Shown in pieces: positions 36,473-46,509 of a stretch of 64,000 nt of DNA. The position numbers were made by a program, and so were the translations under genes. Below the pieces are notes generated by a model, which saw nothing but the letters and a program-made list of their open reading frames with translations, ran no database searches and had not been told where the DNA came from. How positions within the stretch are numbered: position 1 is the stretch's first letter; every line of letters begins with the position of its first letter. Origin of the DNA: Glandiceps talaboti (taxonomy: Eukaryota; Hemichordata; Enteropneusta; Spengelidae); NCBI RefSeq assembly GCF_964340395.1, contig NC_135552.1:8769994-8833993 (forward strand). Reading direction: 5' to 3'.

Positions 36473-36800
36473 ATGAATGAGCCAAGTTGAACAAAAAATA
36501 TGGTCATTCTACATCATGACAATGCACGTCGATGTCACACCAAAGCATGTCTACACATGTACATCACTGGTGCTGCTGTGTTCGAAATACGAGTCAAAAC
36601 ATTCAAAATTGCCACTACTTTCCTTGGTTTTTCTTTGATATTATTGGCACTGTTTTAATTATGTTATTCTCCAATATCTTGCTTCATTCAGCTGGAAAAT
36701 ACTCGTAACCTAAGTCTTGTCACTACAAGTCCCTACAAAGGCCCCTTAGTCGAATCATATTTTCCATGGCTGAACGAAGAAAATATTGGCGAATAACATG
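36473..36800 (+). repeat. Fold-back repeat family A, copy 2 (clearest inverted repeat)
   Basis: The 3' part shows the structure best. The left arm, about 36661-36713, reads TGTTATTCTCCAATAT, TTCATTCAGC, GGAAAATACTCG and CCTAAG. The right arm, about 36746-36800, reverse-complemented, reads TGTTATTCGCCAATAT, TTCGTTCAGCC, GGAAAATATGATTCG and CTAAGG. The loop is about 30 bases. The 5' body carries the doubled ATGACAA/GTCACAC region and TGCTGTGTTCGAAATACGAG. The minus-strand frame seen in copies 1 and 3 has a stop here. Confidence 0.85.
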
Positions 36801-37085
36801 TAATTACACACCACTCATAATTATTGGCTTATTACTAGTTCCAATCTTATATGCATATTTCCCCTAACCCCTAACAGAGAGTGATGCCTTCGATTTTTGC
36901 TCATCAAATCCTTTTCTATATTTTATCTCTGAAATATTTTTAGCAATGAATTGGTAGCTTTGGCAAGACCACCACCTGTTGCTGCAGCACTTACTGTCCT
37001 ACAGGGTTTCTCAATGACATATATTTGATTGGGATGATACGGTAATTAAAGTGTGTGATGATAGTTAGCTATTAATACAAATGTA
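36801..37085. other. Single-copy DNA, no gene
   Basis: Short interval between repeats; nothing recognised. Confidence 0.5.
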
Positions 37086-37086
37086 C

Positions 37087-37165
37087 ATGGCATCATCCTG
37101 CCAGGACTGTGGTATGCATTATCCTGCTGGGACTGTTTTATGTATCATCCTGCCCGAACTGTAGT
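37087..37165. repeat. Minisatellite, 26-bp unit, three copies
   Basis: Three copies of ATG, CATYATCCTGCY, GGACTGT and a TTT/GGT/AGT end, starting 37087, 37114 and 37140. The period is not a multiple of three, so it does not encode a repeated peptide. Confidence 0.9.
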
Positions 37166-37374
37166 ATATCCAAGACAATCTGTTCATCAAATAGCATTCT
37201 ACACAATTGTTTTTTGATAAATTACACACAAGGAAAAACGGAGCAATATTGCACTGTATTATATATTGAAAATATGGTGGATCTTTGCTTCTTGTTGAAT
37301 TAATTTTGTTTTTATTGACTTGCGACTCGTAAGTACGAAATTAAGGATGTATTAAAGTATGGATGAAGGTATTA

Positions 37375-37725
37375 TTAAAGTTGCCATATGGATGAAGAAT
37401 GGGTATTTATTTGGGATGTTTGATTTATACAACAAATTTATCAAGGCGTCTTACTTGAAAAATCAACTTCAAATAACATTGCCAAACTCTGTGTTTGTAA
37501 CTCAATACATTACAAAAAGCTAAAAATGTGTAAATAAGTTTGTTAGTGTACATACAATAACAAACATTTATCAGTCTTCTGCAATTTATTGAATTACAAA
37601 CAAGGACTTGGTCTATGTTGTTTGACACTGATTTTTCAAGTAGGATGTGATGATACAATTGTTGAAATTTATAAATTAAAAATCCAAAATATATACCAAA
37701 TCCTTATCCATATGGTCACTTTAAA
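37375..37725. mobile_element. Palindromic fold-back element family D, copy 1 (351 bp)
   Basis: Almost the whole element is an inverted repeat. The left end TTAAAGTTGCCATATGGATG is mirrored at the right by CCATATGGTCACTTTAA. Inner blocks also mirror in order: TACTTGAAAAATCA against TGATTTTTCAAGTA, TGTTTGTAA against TTACAAACA, and GTTTGTTA against TAACAAAC at the centre near 37550. A truncated extra terminus lies just upstream (37352-37369). Short frames inside are by-products. It fits a MITE or Foldback-type element with very long terminal inverted repeats; the superfamily is unknown. Confidence 0.85.
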
Positions 37726-38247
37726 ACTGTTGTTATATTATTTAAATAACTTTCCTATTTTTATTAAAGATTTTTGTTTCTCATTGAAATGGTTGTCTCT
37801 ATTTTTGTTCACATGATTAGTTTCACACCAAGTTGTGGTTGTGCATACACATATATTGATTAAGACTGCTCTTACAATTTATAACATCAACAGTTTTTCT
37901 AATCCTTATATTTTTCTTTTTTAGTAGATGAATCTCATATCTAGTTATTATTCTTTTATTTCGAATAACTGTTTTGTTATTACATTTTAACAGCTGTACA
38001 TGTAGAATCCTTGCAGTAACACCAGATGGTGCAGATGTGTATAGACGATTACTGGTGTTATTATCATCTATAATTATAGATCATCAGCTATTAAGCCTCT
38101 GACATGTCCATGACAAGAAAAGTACCATAATTGTGACCTAGAATTTTCTGCTTCTGAATTTTTGTTACATATATGATTCCACAATTTGTAAAAACAACTG
38201 ATGGATTATAAGTTTTAAGAAGTTTAAAGTCATAATACTGATGTTTC

Positions 38248-38530
38248 TTAAAGTGGTCATATGGCTATGTTTTCCTATTTTTAAACAACATTGACCAAGT
38301 CTGTGTTTGTACATATCAAAAAGCTAAAAAATGTGTAAAATGTGTTATTGTACGTACAAACATTTTACATAATTTATTAGTCTTTTGCACTTTATTGGGT
38401 TACAAACATTGAGTACTTGGTATATGTTGTTTCACTGTGAGTTTTCAAGTAGGAAGCCATGATAAAATTGTTTTACAAATTAAAAAATCCAAAATAAATA
38501 CCCAATCCTCATACATATGGCCACTTTAAA
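38248..38530. mobile_element. Palindromic fold-back element family D, copy 2 (deleted left arm)
   Basis: Ends are TTAAAGTGGTCATATGG and CCATATGGCCACTTTAA as inverted repeat (the right end reads ACATATGG). Shared internal blocks with copy 1 in the same order include TCTGTGTTTGTA, CAAAAAGCTAAAAA, ATTGGGTTACAAACA and TTTTCAAGTAGGA. About 70 bp of the left arm, with the TACTTGAAAAATCA block, is missing, so only part of the palindrome can pair. Confidence 0.8.
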
Positions 38531-38774
38531 CTCTTTCTTTTTTGAACGGCTTATTTGTACATTTAAAGGAGTAGCCATGGTAATTTTCTTTTGCACTGTT
38601 TGTTTAGTTCTTCACAATGCACTTTAGTGATGCATAGCATAGCCGAATGGTACTCCTGTTAATGCTGTTTTCTGCCCTAATTTATAGTAGAAAGTACTGG
38701 TAAGCAGAAGTTTGGTGACATTTGTTGAGAATAAGATCAGACATGAACTGTATCAGTATTGAAACTGCACTAGC
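38531..38774. other. Single-copy DNA, no gene
   Basis: Between families D and B; it contains a TTTAAAGGAGTAGCCATGG word near 38562 but no firm repeat match. Confidence 0.45.
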
Positions 38775-39145
38775 TGAAATTGGAATATTTTTGAAACTTC
38801 TTTGATAGATATAATGACTTAATCATAATAATGTACTCCTTGCACAGAACTGAGTCACTTGTATATAAACATATTTGTGTAGCAGTGCACATAACAAAGT
38901 ACAATAAATCCAATCAAACTGACTTTTGGGTCTGTACCCAAAGTCACTCCCCCCCCCCCCCCCCCATGAATCATTATTTCAAGTTATAACTACTACAGTT
39001 GTACTTATTGATCAAAATCGACCTCTAATTATTACATACAATGTCTAAGTATACTATTATATGTTCATAATTTTCAATAAATATATTGTTGATTGTCTCA
39101 TCAAAAAGATAATACCTTAGTTACATCTAGTGCAGGTTTAATACA
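38775..39145 (+). repeat. Dispersed repeat family B, copy 2
   Basis: Homologous to 33410-33765 in the same orientation. The shared hairpin here is GACTTTTGGGT, CTGT, ACCCAAAGTC (38921-38945); its arms differ from copy 1 yet still pair. A C17 run (38949-38965) directly follows the hairpin where copy 1 has CACACCC, so the run grew inside this copy. The 3' part ends near GTGCAGGTTTAA as in copy 1. Confidence 0.75.
38949..38965. repeat. C17 homopolymer
   Basis: Seventeen consecutive C inside repeat family B copy 2; the length is likely variable or assembly-sensitive. Confidence 0.9.
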
Positions 39146-39264
39146 CATGCATATACAGTAGGATGAATTCTTCGATAATAAAAAAAAAATCAATATGAAT
39201 AAAGCAGTATCATTTAGTTTCGATTTCCAAGTATTCAATTTAAGATTCCCTTTTCAGTCAGGCA

Positions 39265-39605
39265 TTAGAATCTGAAATATTTGTGATTTTCATACATTAT
39301 GACCCAAAATTTCAGCTTTACTGGAGAGTTATAACTTGCAGCATCATTCTGATTCCTTCAAAGGGTGTGACAATTGTGAAAATTGAACTGCTTGCCCCAA
39401 GAGCTGATGTCAAGATAAATGTTACCATATACAAGTTTTAAAGAGTGCCTTTACTTCTGCTCACTGTCTTGCAAACCTTTTATCTAAAATATTTGTGATT
39501 TTCACACAAAAATTTTACTCAGAATGGTGGTTTTACTTAAAAGCACTATATGCTCATATCAAATTTCACTTTATTTCCATGACCTTTGAAAAGTTGTGAG
39601 GCCTA
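39265..39605. repeat. Degenerate direct repeat, period about 212 bp
   Basis: TCTGAAATATTTGTGATTTT (39271) and TCTAAAATATTTGTGATTTT (39483) are nearly identical and both are followed by CA, an ATTTTAC/AAAATTT-type stretch and a GCTTTACT/TTTTACTT word. Only about 100 bp of each unit is recognisably similar. Confidence 0.65.
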
Positions 39606-40955
39606 CGTTTCCAAGGATGGGAGCTTACAATAGAACAAAAGGCAGAAATATATGATTGTTTATTTCTGAGATTCTGTGGGCAGTTTTTGCCTGTGATATT
39701 ACGATCCTTTGGTATTGCAATTTATGATCGAAACATCTCTGCTTGAATCTTTACATGTGCAGATACAGAACAAAACAGATTAAACTTTTAAGAAAGATGC
39801 TCAGCGTTGCACCACTCTACAAAATAATGAAATAATGTCTATTATGACGTCAAACTAGGAAAATATCATGAGATTATATATAAAAACCTATTATTTTGAA
39901 AGGTGTATGTCACATCTCTGCCTTTTTGCCACAGGAATTCTGCTCCATGAAGCCTTACTCTATTTCCTATTTCCCTTCCATGAGTGCTATCACCTAAATA
40001 ACTGGGAAACACCTGGTACGAGCAAAAGCGAGGAGATTTGGGGAAATTACTTGCCACATGAGGGAAGAACAGCAAAGATCCAGCATTGAGACTAAGGCCA
40101 CACAAAATCTTGTCTGAATACTTTTTACTATCAAGCTAGCTCGCTGCACATCTGACTTTCATGGACTTTTAATATGAGGGGAATTAGAACGTGAAAGATT
40201 AAATGGAAGGAAATACAGATTACAAGCTGTCTCCTTCTGACTTTAAAGGGATTAGTGAAATGAGAGGCTAGAATAAGGAATGTTTTTAGGCTAAAATGGT
40301 GTTCATTTCCCTCGATGCACTTATGTAAATGACAGAATGCGTGAAAATGACACAAGGAAATATGCTACGGTCTGGTGATGACACTGATTTTGAAGATGAC
40401 TTTTAAAAGATTGGATCCAATTAAACCCTGAATGAACTTGAAATGCTGTTTGTATTTATTAAACATGAACAGTACAAGACTAAGTAACATATTCACTGTT
40501 AATATAACTGTGTACATTTTCACTCTTTCCTACACAAATGGAATGATTTTTTAAGTGGCCACAGTGTTTGAATTTCGTCAGTGACAAATTTACTCTCCTC
40601 CAGTGTATAAGTATATGTAGTGATTGATGCACCAGACAGTAAACAGTCAGTCACACTTTTAATGTCAATAAAATAACACAAACGCAACTCATTTTTTATA
40701 CTTATAAATGTGGTGTTTGACTAAAAACCTTGATATATTAAGAGCATATTATAATTTATCTATCTATAATCTAGTCTGATTTCATTCTTTGTCAATTTAG
40801 TTATTGCTCTTAAAAAGTCAACTCAGTAGACTGTTAAAAATTCATAGACTTACATCTTAGAATTATACAATTTTGATGAGAGAATTGAATTGTGCATTTT
40901 GACGCAATGATGCTTGATGCAGAATGTGCTTAAAAATTTTGCTGTTACTTCAATC
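39606..40955. other. Non-coding DNA; less AT-rich block at 39900-40400
   Basis: No gene is supported. 39900-40400 is repeat-free and more balanced, with a GGGATTAG (Otx/Pitx-type K50 homeodomain) word at about 40247-40255. Frames on both strands at 39866-40355 lack domain character. This could be a regulatory element. Confidence 0.35.
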
Positions 40956-40959
40956 TCAG

Positions 40960-41265
40960 TTAAAATCAATTAAAAAAACCTGAGGTTACCGTATAAAGTT
41001 TTGAAACAGAGGTCAAAATGACATCAAAATTTAGTCATTTTAGAATCCAATATGGCCGCCAAATACTATTTTAACTCTTATGGGAATATTAAAGATTGAT
41101 GATTTCCTTGAAAACAAGATCATGAACCCCAAATTTCTTTTATTATTCAAAAAGACCACAAACAAGCTTCCTATTAAAAGTTCAAACAGAACTGAGAACT
41201 TTGATTTACAGGAAAATAGGTCTACCTTAATACAGAAAGGGGCTTGCAAGGATAAATTGTACATT
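40960..41265 (+). repeat. Dispersed repeat family C, copy 1
   Basis: Homologous to 42215-42500 in the same orientation. Shared blocks in order: AGAGGTCAAAATGACATCAA against AGAGATCAAAGTGATATCAA, TTTTAGAATCCAATATGGC, TTGATGATTTCCTTGAAAA against TTGTTGATTTCCTTGAAAA, CAAATTTCTTT, TTCAAAA, AGCTT and GAACTTT. Open frames of about 60-75 codons exist on both strands but differ between the copies, so no coding function is supported. Confidence 0.8.
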
Positions 41266-42210
41266 TGATTTCATGAGCTTTTAAACACCATTTGCATTAC
41301 ATGTATTAGCAGAAAATATTCCACAATTTTGATAAACTTGCCCTAATTTCTTATTTTTTTTAAAGTTGACTTTTATGTTTGCAATCTAGAATTAAGGAAT
41401 TTATAGTCCTAACCAGCATCCTGTAGAATTATAAAAAAAATGATATTTACATTGTACATGTAGTACCATATTGTCTCTGTAACTATCTATTTTCTGTACA
41501 TGTTCTATTTAGAGCAGTTTTAAATCTGTGACATCTTTCACACCTTTTTTGACACAACATAAATCGTTTTGTTTGTTTGTGAGTGGGCATAAAGCATACA
41601 GAGTTCTATTTATAGCACTGCTACTGTGTTAGTAGCATATATGTATGCTGAAACAGAAACGTGTTGCAATACAAGATATTAAGCTTACGGGATAAAAATA
41701 TGCAGATATGTTTGCATTTTTTCATGCAAAACTATAAACATTTGCAAACACATACGTAAAAGTTAAATGTGAACTTTAAATCTGTGCATACACATTAAAC
41801 ATGTTAAAAGTGTATGTTATCTCTCTGAGCTATGACTGTACCTGAACTGGCTTGTATGCGGGTTTATACGCATTACATTATCACGTTCAATCAATTTCCA
41901 ACAATTCATAGCAATTTATATTGTACTAAGCATTTGTGTAATGTCACATATACATGTAATGGAAGTATTGCCAGAAGACACTAATACTTGGAAAGAGTTT
42001 GTTAACAATTCTTACTACAGTGTAGAGGAAATCCTGAGGCCCTGTCAGTTTGTGGAATTTTGGCAAAATTGTGTACAAAATCAGTGTCAAAGATAGAGAT
42101 GAACAGCTTTCAAACATTTCCATTACACTGAAACATCACAGCTGAATGTATTTGCTGAAAAACCTAACATAGAATGTCCCTCGGAAATAAACTCTTCAAA
42201 ATTTTTCTAT
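41266..42210. other. Single-copy AT-rich DNA, no gene
   Basis: No repeat or gene recognised in this spacer between the two family C copies. Confidence 0.5.
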
Positions 42211-42214
42211 TGCT

Positions 42215-42740
42215 TCGTTCATAAAAACTTTAACCTATTCCAAAAAATCAGAATCACAGAAGAAATTTCTGAAGTAGAGATCAAAGTGATATCAAGCGAG
42301 ATTTTAGAATCCAATATGGCTCATGAATTAACTCTGTCGGAAAATAGAAGGTTGTTGATTTCCTTGAAAAGAAAACGGAAGACCCTCAAATTTCTTTATT
42401 GTTTCAAAAGGACCTGGATGAGCTTTCATCTGTTGAAGTTTGGAAACAATCAAAGAACTTTATTTTTTTTTAATGGAAATCTCAAAATTTATATTTCTTT
42501 CATTTTTGACACAGATTATTGATAAGTCGGCATGGACAATTAATTGTGTATTTTGGTTGCAGTTTTGAGAAACCATAAAGTATGTACATAAAGTCAATTC
42601 AAAACACATCTCAAATTTATCATGAACATATGCTGTCATATCTTCTGGCAACATAACAGGACTATTGTGCCGCTGGGACAAATTTCCTTGAAAATCAAAG
42701 TTCTTCAATTCTTTCAAAACTTTGCCATTTGAAAGTCTGA
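42215..42740 (+). repeat. Dispersed repeat family C, copy 2, with inverted arm
   Basis: The first 285 bp match copy 1 (shared TTTTAGAATCCAATATGGC at about 42300). Downstream at 42680-42730 lies a short segment that, reverse-complemented, resembles the 3' part of family C: AAAGTTTTGAAA, then GAAGAACTTTGATTT and CAAGGAAAT. The copy therefore may be a fold-back form. A 125-codon minus-strand frame (42460-42837) crosses this arm; it has some protein-like stretches but no domain I recognise. Confidence 0.65.
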
Positions 42741-42850
42741 TATAGTTCAGAAAAATAATGTGTAAAGTTGTATATGTATTCAGAGAGAGCTCAAACTCTA
42801 TAAAATGCATAAAAAACCCAGAGTCGAAAGGCTTCATGAGTTAGCTAGAT

Positions 42851-42881
<31 letters not shown>
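42851..42881. repeat. G31 homopolymer
   Basis: Thirty-one consecutive G, extreme for this AT-rich DNA, just after family C. Capable of G-quadruplex formation; the true length is doubtful because such runs are error-prone. Confidence 0.85.
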
Positions 42882-42883
<2 letters not shown>

Positions 42884-43485
42884 TCAAAACCTTGGTATGT
42901 ACCCCCTTCTAGGATTGCACTACTATAAATTAGAATTGCAAGAGTGATGGATGTTTTTAACTTCATATAACAGCATTTCCTGCCAACACATAGACTGTAT
43001 TTTCAAAATATTTCATCCAAATAATTCTGATCGAATGCATTTCCTGCTGTTTTATTGTCACAATATGATGGACAAGAGTGACCTATTATCACTCCATTTA
43101 TCATCATCGATTCATGACATGCATATCTAGTAACACAAAATAATTTGACCATTCATATCCAAATATCTACTCTTCATCTGATTTCACCTTCTACAAAAAC
43201 TGGGGAAATATACAAATGTACAGTTGTTCGAATGGAAATATCCTATCCTTCTCTTATCAAATATTCATAATTTGAAAATTGATCTGGTGATCAAGTTACA
43301 ACTTAGGTGGTGGTTTACTTTCTGTGACCAGCTGTTCGCTAGTTCTGCCTTCATCCTATATGATCATTCACACCATTGCCTGGTGTTTGCCATCTGACGA
43401 GGATATATGAATGATTATTTGCAATTCTACGGACACACATAAAATCTGTTTTCAGAATTTTTCCACTGTAGATTGTACCCTACAA
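42882..43485. other. Single-copy DNA, no gene
   Basis: Nothing recognised. Confidence 0.5.
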
Positions 43486-43489
43486 ATGG

Positions 43490-43870
43490 GGAGTCTTCTA
43501 TTTCTGATGTCAATACAGAAATCAATGCACGTATACTATTTATGTATCATATACCCCAGATATTCTACACAAACAAGTCTTCAAAAACAAGTCTTACGAT
43601 GATACACATGAAAGTCTCTGTTTCTGTTGCATAATTTTATGCATAGAGAAGACACACCTTTCCAAATCTGGAAATCAATGTGCAAACTGTCTGTACGTCA
43701 TGTTTTTATACAAACAAGTCTCTTCAGAAATAAACCACTATTAAGTATCCTGCATAAACACACTACTTGAGAACCCTTGTTCTTCAACTTCCTTCCTATT
43801 ATTCCATGCACTGTATAGACAACTGTAATTTAAACCTAACACATACACAAACAAGCATAACACACGACTC
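43490..43870. repeat. Degenerate tandem array, unit about 135-142 bp, three copies
   Basis: ACACAAACAAGTCT (43567), ATACAAACAAGTCT (43709) and ATACACAAACAAGCAT (43844) mark three units. In the first two, GAAATCAATGCACGTAT / GAAATCAATGTGCAAAC and a TTTATGT-type word precede the mark; the third is weaker. Confidence 0.5.
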
Positions 43871-45072
43871 ACGTCTCAGTGGCAAGGCAGATGTTCTTTC
43901 TCTCTTCTGGGTTATATACAGTAAAGGTCTCCCAGGCCTACATTGATGATAACATCATGTTCAATATGTCAATGTCATTAAAGTTTTATGACAAGGGTAA
44001 GTGGAAAAATTCACTTTGTTGTCTGATATACCATGACAGCACAATCCATAATTTTTAGAAAGATGCCTATAGTGCTTGCATGTGCTAATAGATAAAAGCA
44101 GTTCTTGATCAAAGTGTCAACATGCATGTATAACAAGTGACAGTAACAAAATACACAGAATGAGGTCACTTTGGCACTTTAGTTATTAAGAAATGTTTTG
44201 TTTGTTTCCTGTCCAGGCCATGAAATGTTTTTCTTTTGAAAATAACCAGGCTCTCAATAAGGCTACTTTAAAAAGATATCATGGAGACCATCTGGACAGG
44301 ACTGAGTCTAACATTTTACATAAGCAAGAATAAAAGCATGTGTATATATATATAATATATACACATATACGTTGTTGGTTGTTTTCAGTATAAATGGAGA
44401 AGTGTTTTCCCATAGCTGAGTTTGTTGTGATCAACATTGATTATCTACAGGGTAGCATTAGTCTAAGAGTATTTTTAGCAACTAATCTATGGTGTTGTAT
44501 CAAAACATGTCACAAAAATAACATATCAAACAGATAGTGTTTTTGCTACATAATTATAACATCGGTAAACACATGCATCAAATAGTGTTAAATTCACATT
44601 GTTTTTTCTTGCATGAACATGAAGTCATCCAGGGGGAAGTAGGTGAAATGTCACAGAAGATTAGCTGCATCGTTAACCTCTCTTACTGAACTATCCACAA
44701 CAAAAACACTGTACACTTTATATTTGTTTGCATCAGGTTTTCAAGATTTAACATAATGTACATGTATACCTTTAAATACTGCCACCGATAAAGTATACAA
44801 AAAGACAATGCCTATGTTTGATGTAAAGTTCAAACTCTGGCTTGTAGATTTATTTCTTCATTATTCTGCTTATCATGAAAATTAAGCAACTATTATAAAC
44901 AGTACTTCATATACACAGAGAACCAGAACTGGTTTGAAACCTACCTTTCCATCAACATCTGCTACTACATGTACTTATAGAATAAATAGTCTACATTGTA
45001 TATTACATTTCACAATTCAATTCTGTAAACATTCATTTGTTCTCTATGAATTACTTTTTCTTACTTTTGTGT
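43871..45072. other. Single-copy DNA, no gene
   Basis: No gene. A near-palindromic TA-rich stretch, GTGTATATATATATAATATATACAC-like, lies at about 44340-44366. Confidence 0.5.
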
Positions 45073-45129
<57 letters not shown>

Positions 45130-45150
45130 ATGATGATGATGATTATGATT
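45073..45150. repeat. (ATG)n microsatellite
   Basis: About 18 pure ATG units followed by TATGATGATGATGATTATG-type imperfect units. In one frame it encodes a long Asp run within a 75-codon ORF that has no other protein character. Confidence 0.97.
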
Positions 45151-46255
45151 ACTGTTACTGAGTCAACTGCAGAAACATTCTAAAACTTGTCATTTCCGTT
45201 TTTTTTTCCCAAAATCTTTCTTCCAAAAAAAAATTAAAAGGTGCTGTTTTCTTTATTTAAGTATCACTGCATATACTGCATATGTATCACAGTGAATTTT
45301 ACTATAGGGTATAAAATTATCAATCTTCAGAATTCTGTTGACAGTTTTGGTTGCATTCACTTTCTTTTGTTGGTTCGTGAACCATGCCACATAAAGATCA
45401 AAGAAATCATATCACAATCAATGTCAAAGTAAAACCATTGTACAGGAGTTACTTTTGCTATCGATAAAAAGATATGCCGCAGCATATTTGTATGGCATTG
45501 TAGTACAGTCTATAACAGTAGTGTTGAAAAGAGTCCAATCAGAGTAAGTGGTATAGCTAGACAAGACAGATGGAATGTGTTCAGTATGACTCCAAGTCTC
45601 TGACTTTAAAAGGTTTCAAAGTAAGCTCTACAATGACAATGTCAGTGCATAGTAAGGTTGGTCTATTAATTTAACTTGAAAGTTCAAGATTGCATGCCTT
45701 AGGCTACTAATCTCCTTTGCTGGCATTTATTTTTTTTCTCTAGACCATGTGGAAACTTTTTATCCACTTGCTGTGTATTTGCATGTACTTCATCTTTAAC
45801 ACTATACAAAGTGGTGATTTTAGTCCTTAAACATGTACATTTATCATGTCACTGCTAACTATGTGGTGTACATGTAGAAGATTTGTGCTGTCCAAGTATG
45901 GGTAAAACAATATTGACAATGTATGTTGTAACAGTAGTTGCACATTTGTAGTAGTTCCAAGTATTGCAAACGTTATATAATATACTATGACTCCAGTTTC
46001 AACATTAATATGTCCTCTCAGAAAATATTTGTTCAATGCTTCTGACAGTTACAGCTCTTCCAGAGGCTGTGGGATTAGATGCTAAAAAGTGGCAATTACC
46101 ACATAAGAAGTTTGATGCCATTCTTATACACATTTTCAACACTTACGGACACTAACTAAACTCATTAACTTAAGTAATCTGGATAAAATCAGGAAAGTGC
46201 ATGTAAACTTCTATAGCTGGGCCAACACAATTTGTAAGAACCACACATACATACT
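45151..46255. other. Single-copy DNA, no gene
   Basis: Nothing recognised; short chance frames only. Confidence 0.5.
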
Positions 46256-46317
46256 GTTAGCTACTAGTATATGTATACTAGTATACATATACTAGTATAC
46301 ATATACTAGTAGCTAAC
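46256..46317. repeat. 62-bp near-perfect palindrome built of 14-bp repeats
   Basis: The segment starts GTTAGCTACTAGTAT and ends ATACTAGTAGCTAAC, its reverse complement; only a few central bases fail to pair. Inside, ACTAGTATACATAT-type 14-mers repeat in tandem (one ACTAGTATATGTAT, two ACTAGTATACATAT, then ACTAGT). A further ATATGTATACTAGTATAC follows directly to 46335. Such a palindrome can form a cruciform or hairpin. It lies about 200 bp before the 55-bp minisatellite. Confidence 0.95.
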
Positions 46318-46509
46318 ATATGTATACTAGTATACAGTTTCTCTTGACAAGATGCATTACTGTACACTAAAAATACCAACACATGTCAGGCAGCAAGACA
46401 TGAACACACTTCTATACTCATGTTGGTAATCTTTTTAAGACTGACTAAGGTGAAAAGGATGGGTAATGTGATCAATATTTGTTGTTGTACATGAATGAAT
46501 GGCAGTTCT

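Noticed and set aside
37109-37303. Plus-strand frame across the 26-bp minisatellite
   Set aside because: The unit is not a multiple of three and the peptide is not repeated or recognisable.
42460-42837. 125-codon minus-strand frame with some protein-like stretches
   Set aside because: It overlaps repeat family C and its inverted arm, has no recognised domain, and an open frame of this length can occur by chance in 64 kb. A protein search could reopen it.
44934-45161. ORF with a long poly-Asp tract
   Set aside because: The tract is the ATG microsatellite read in one frame; the rest of the 75 codons has no protein character.
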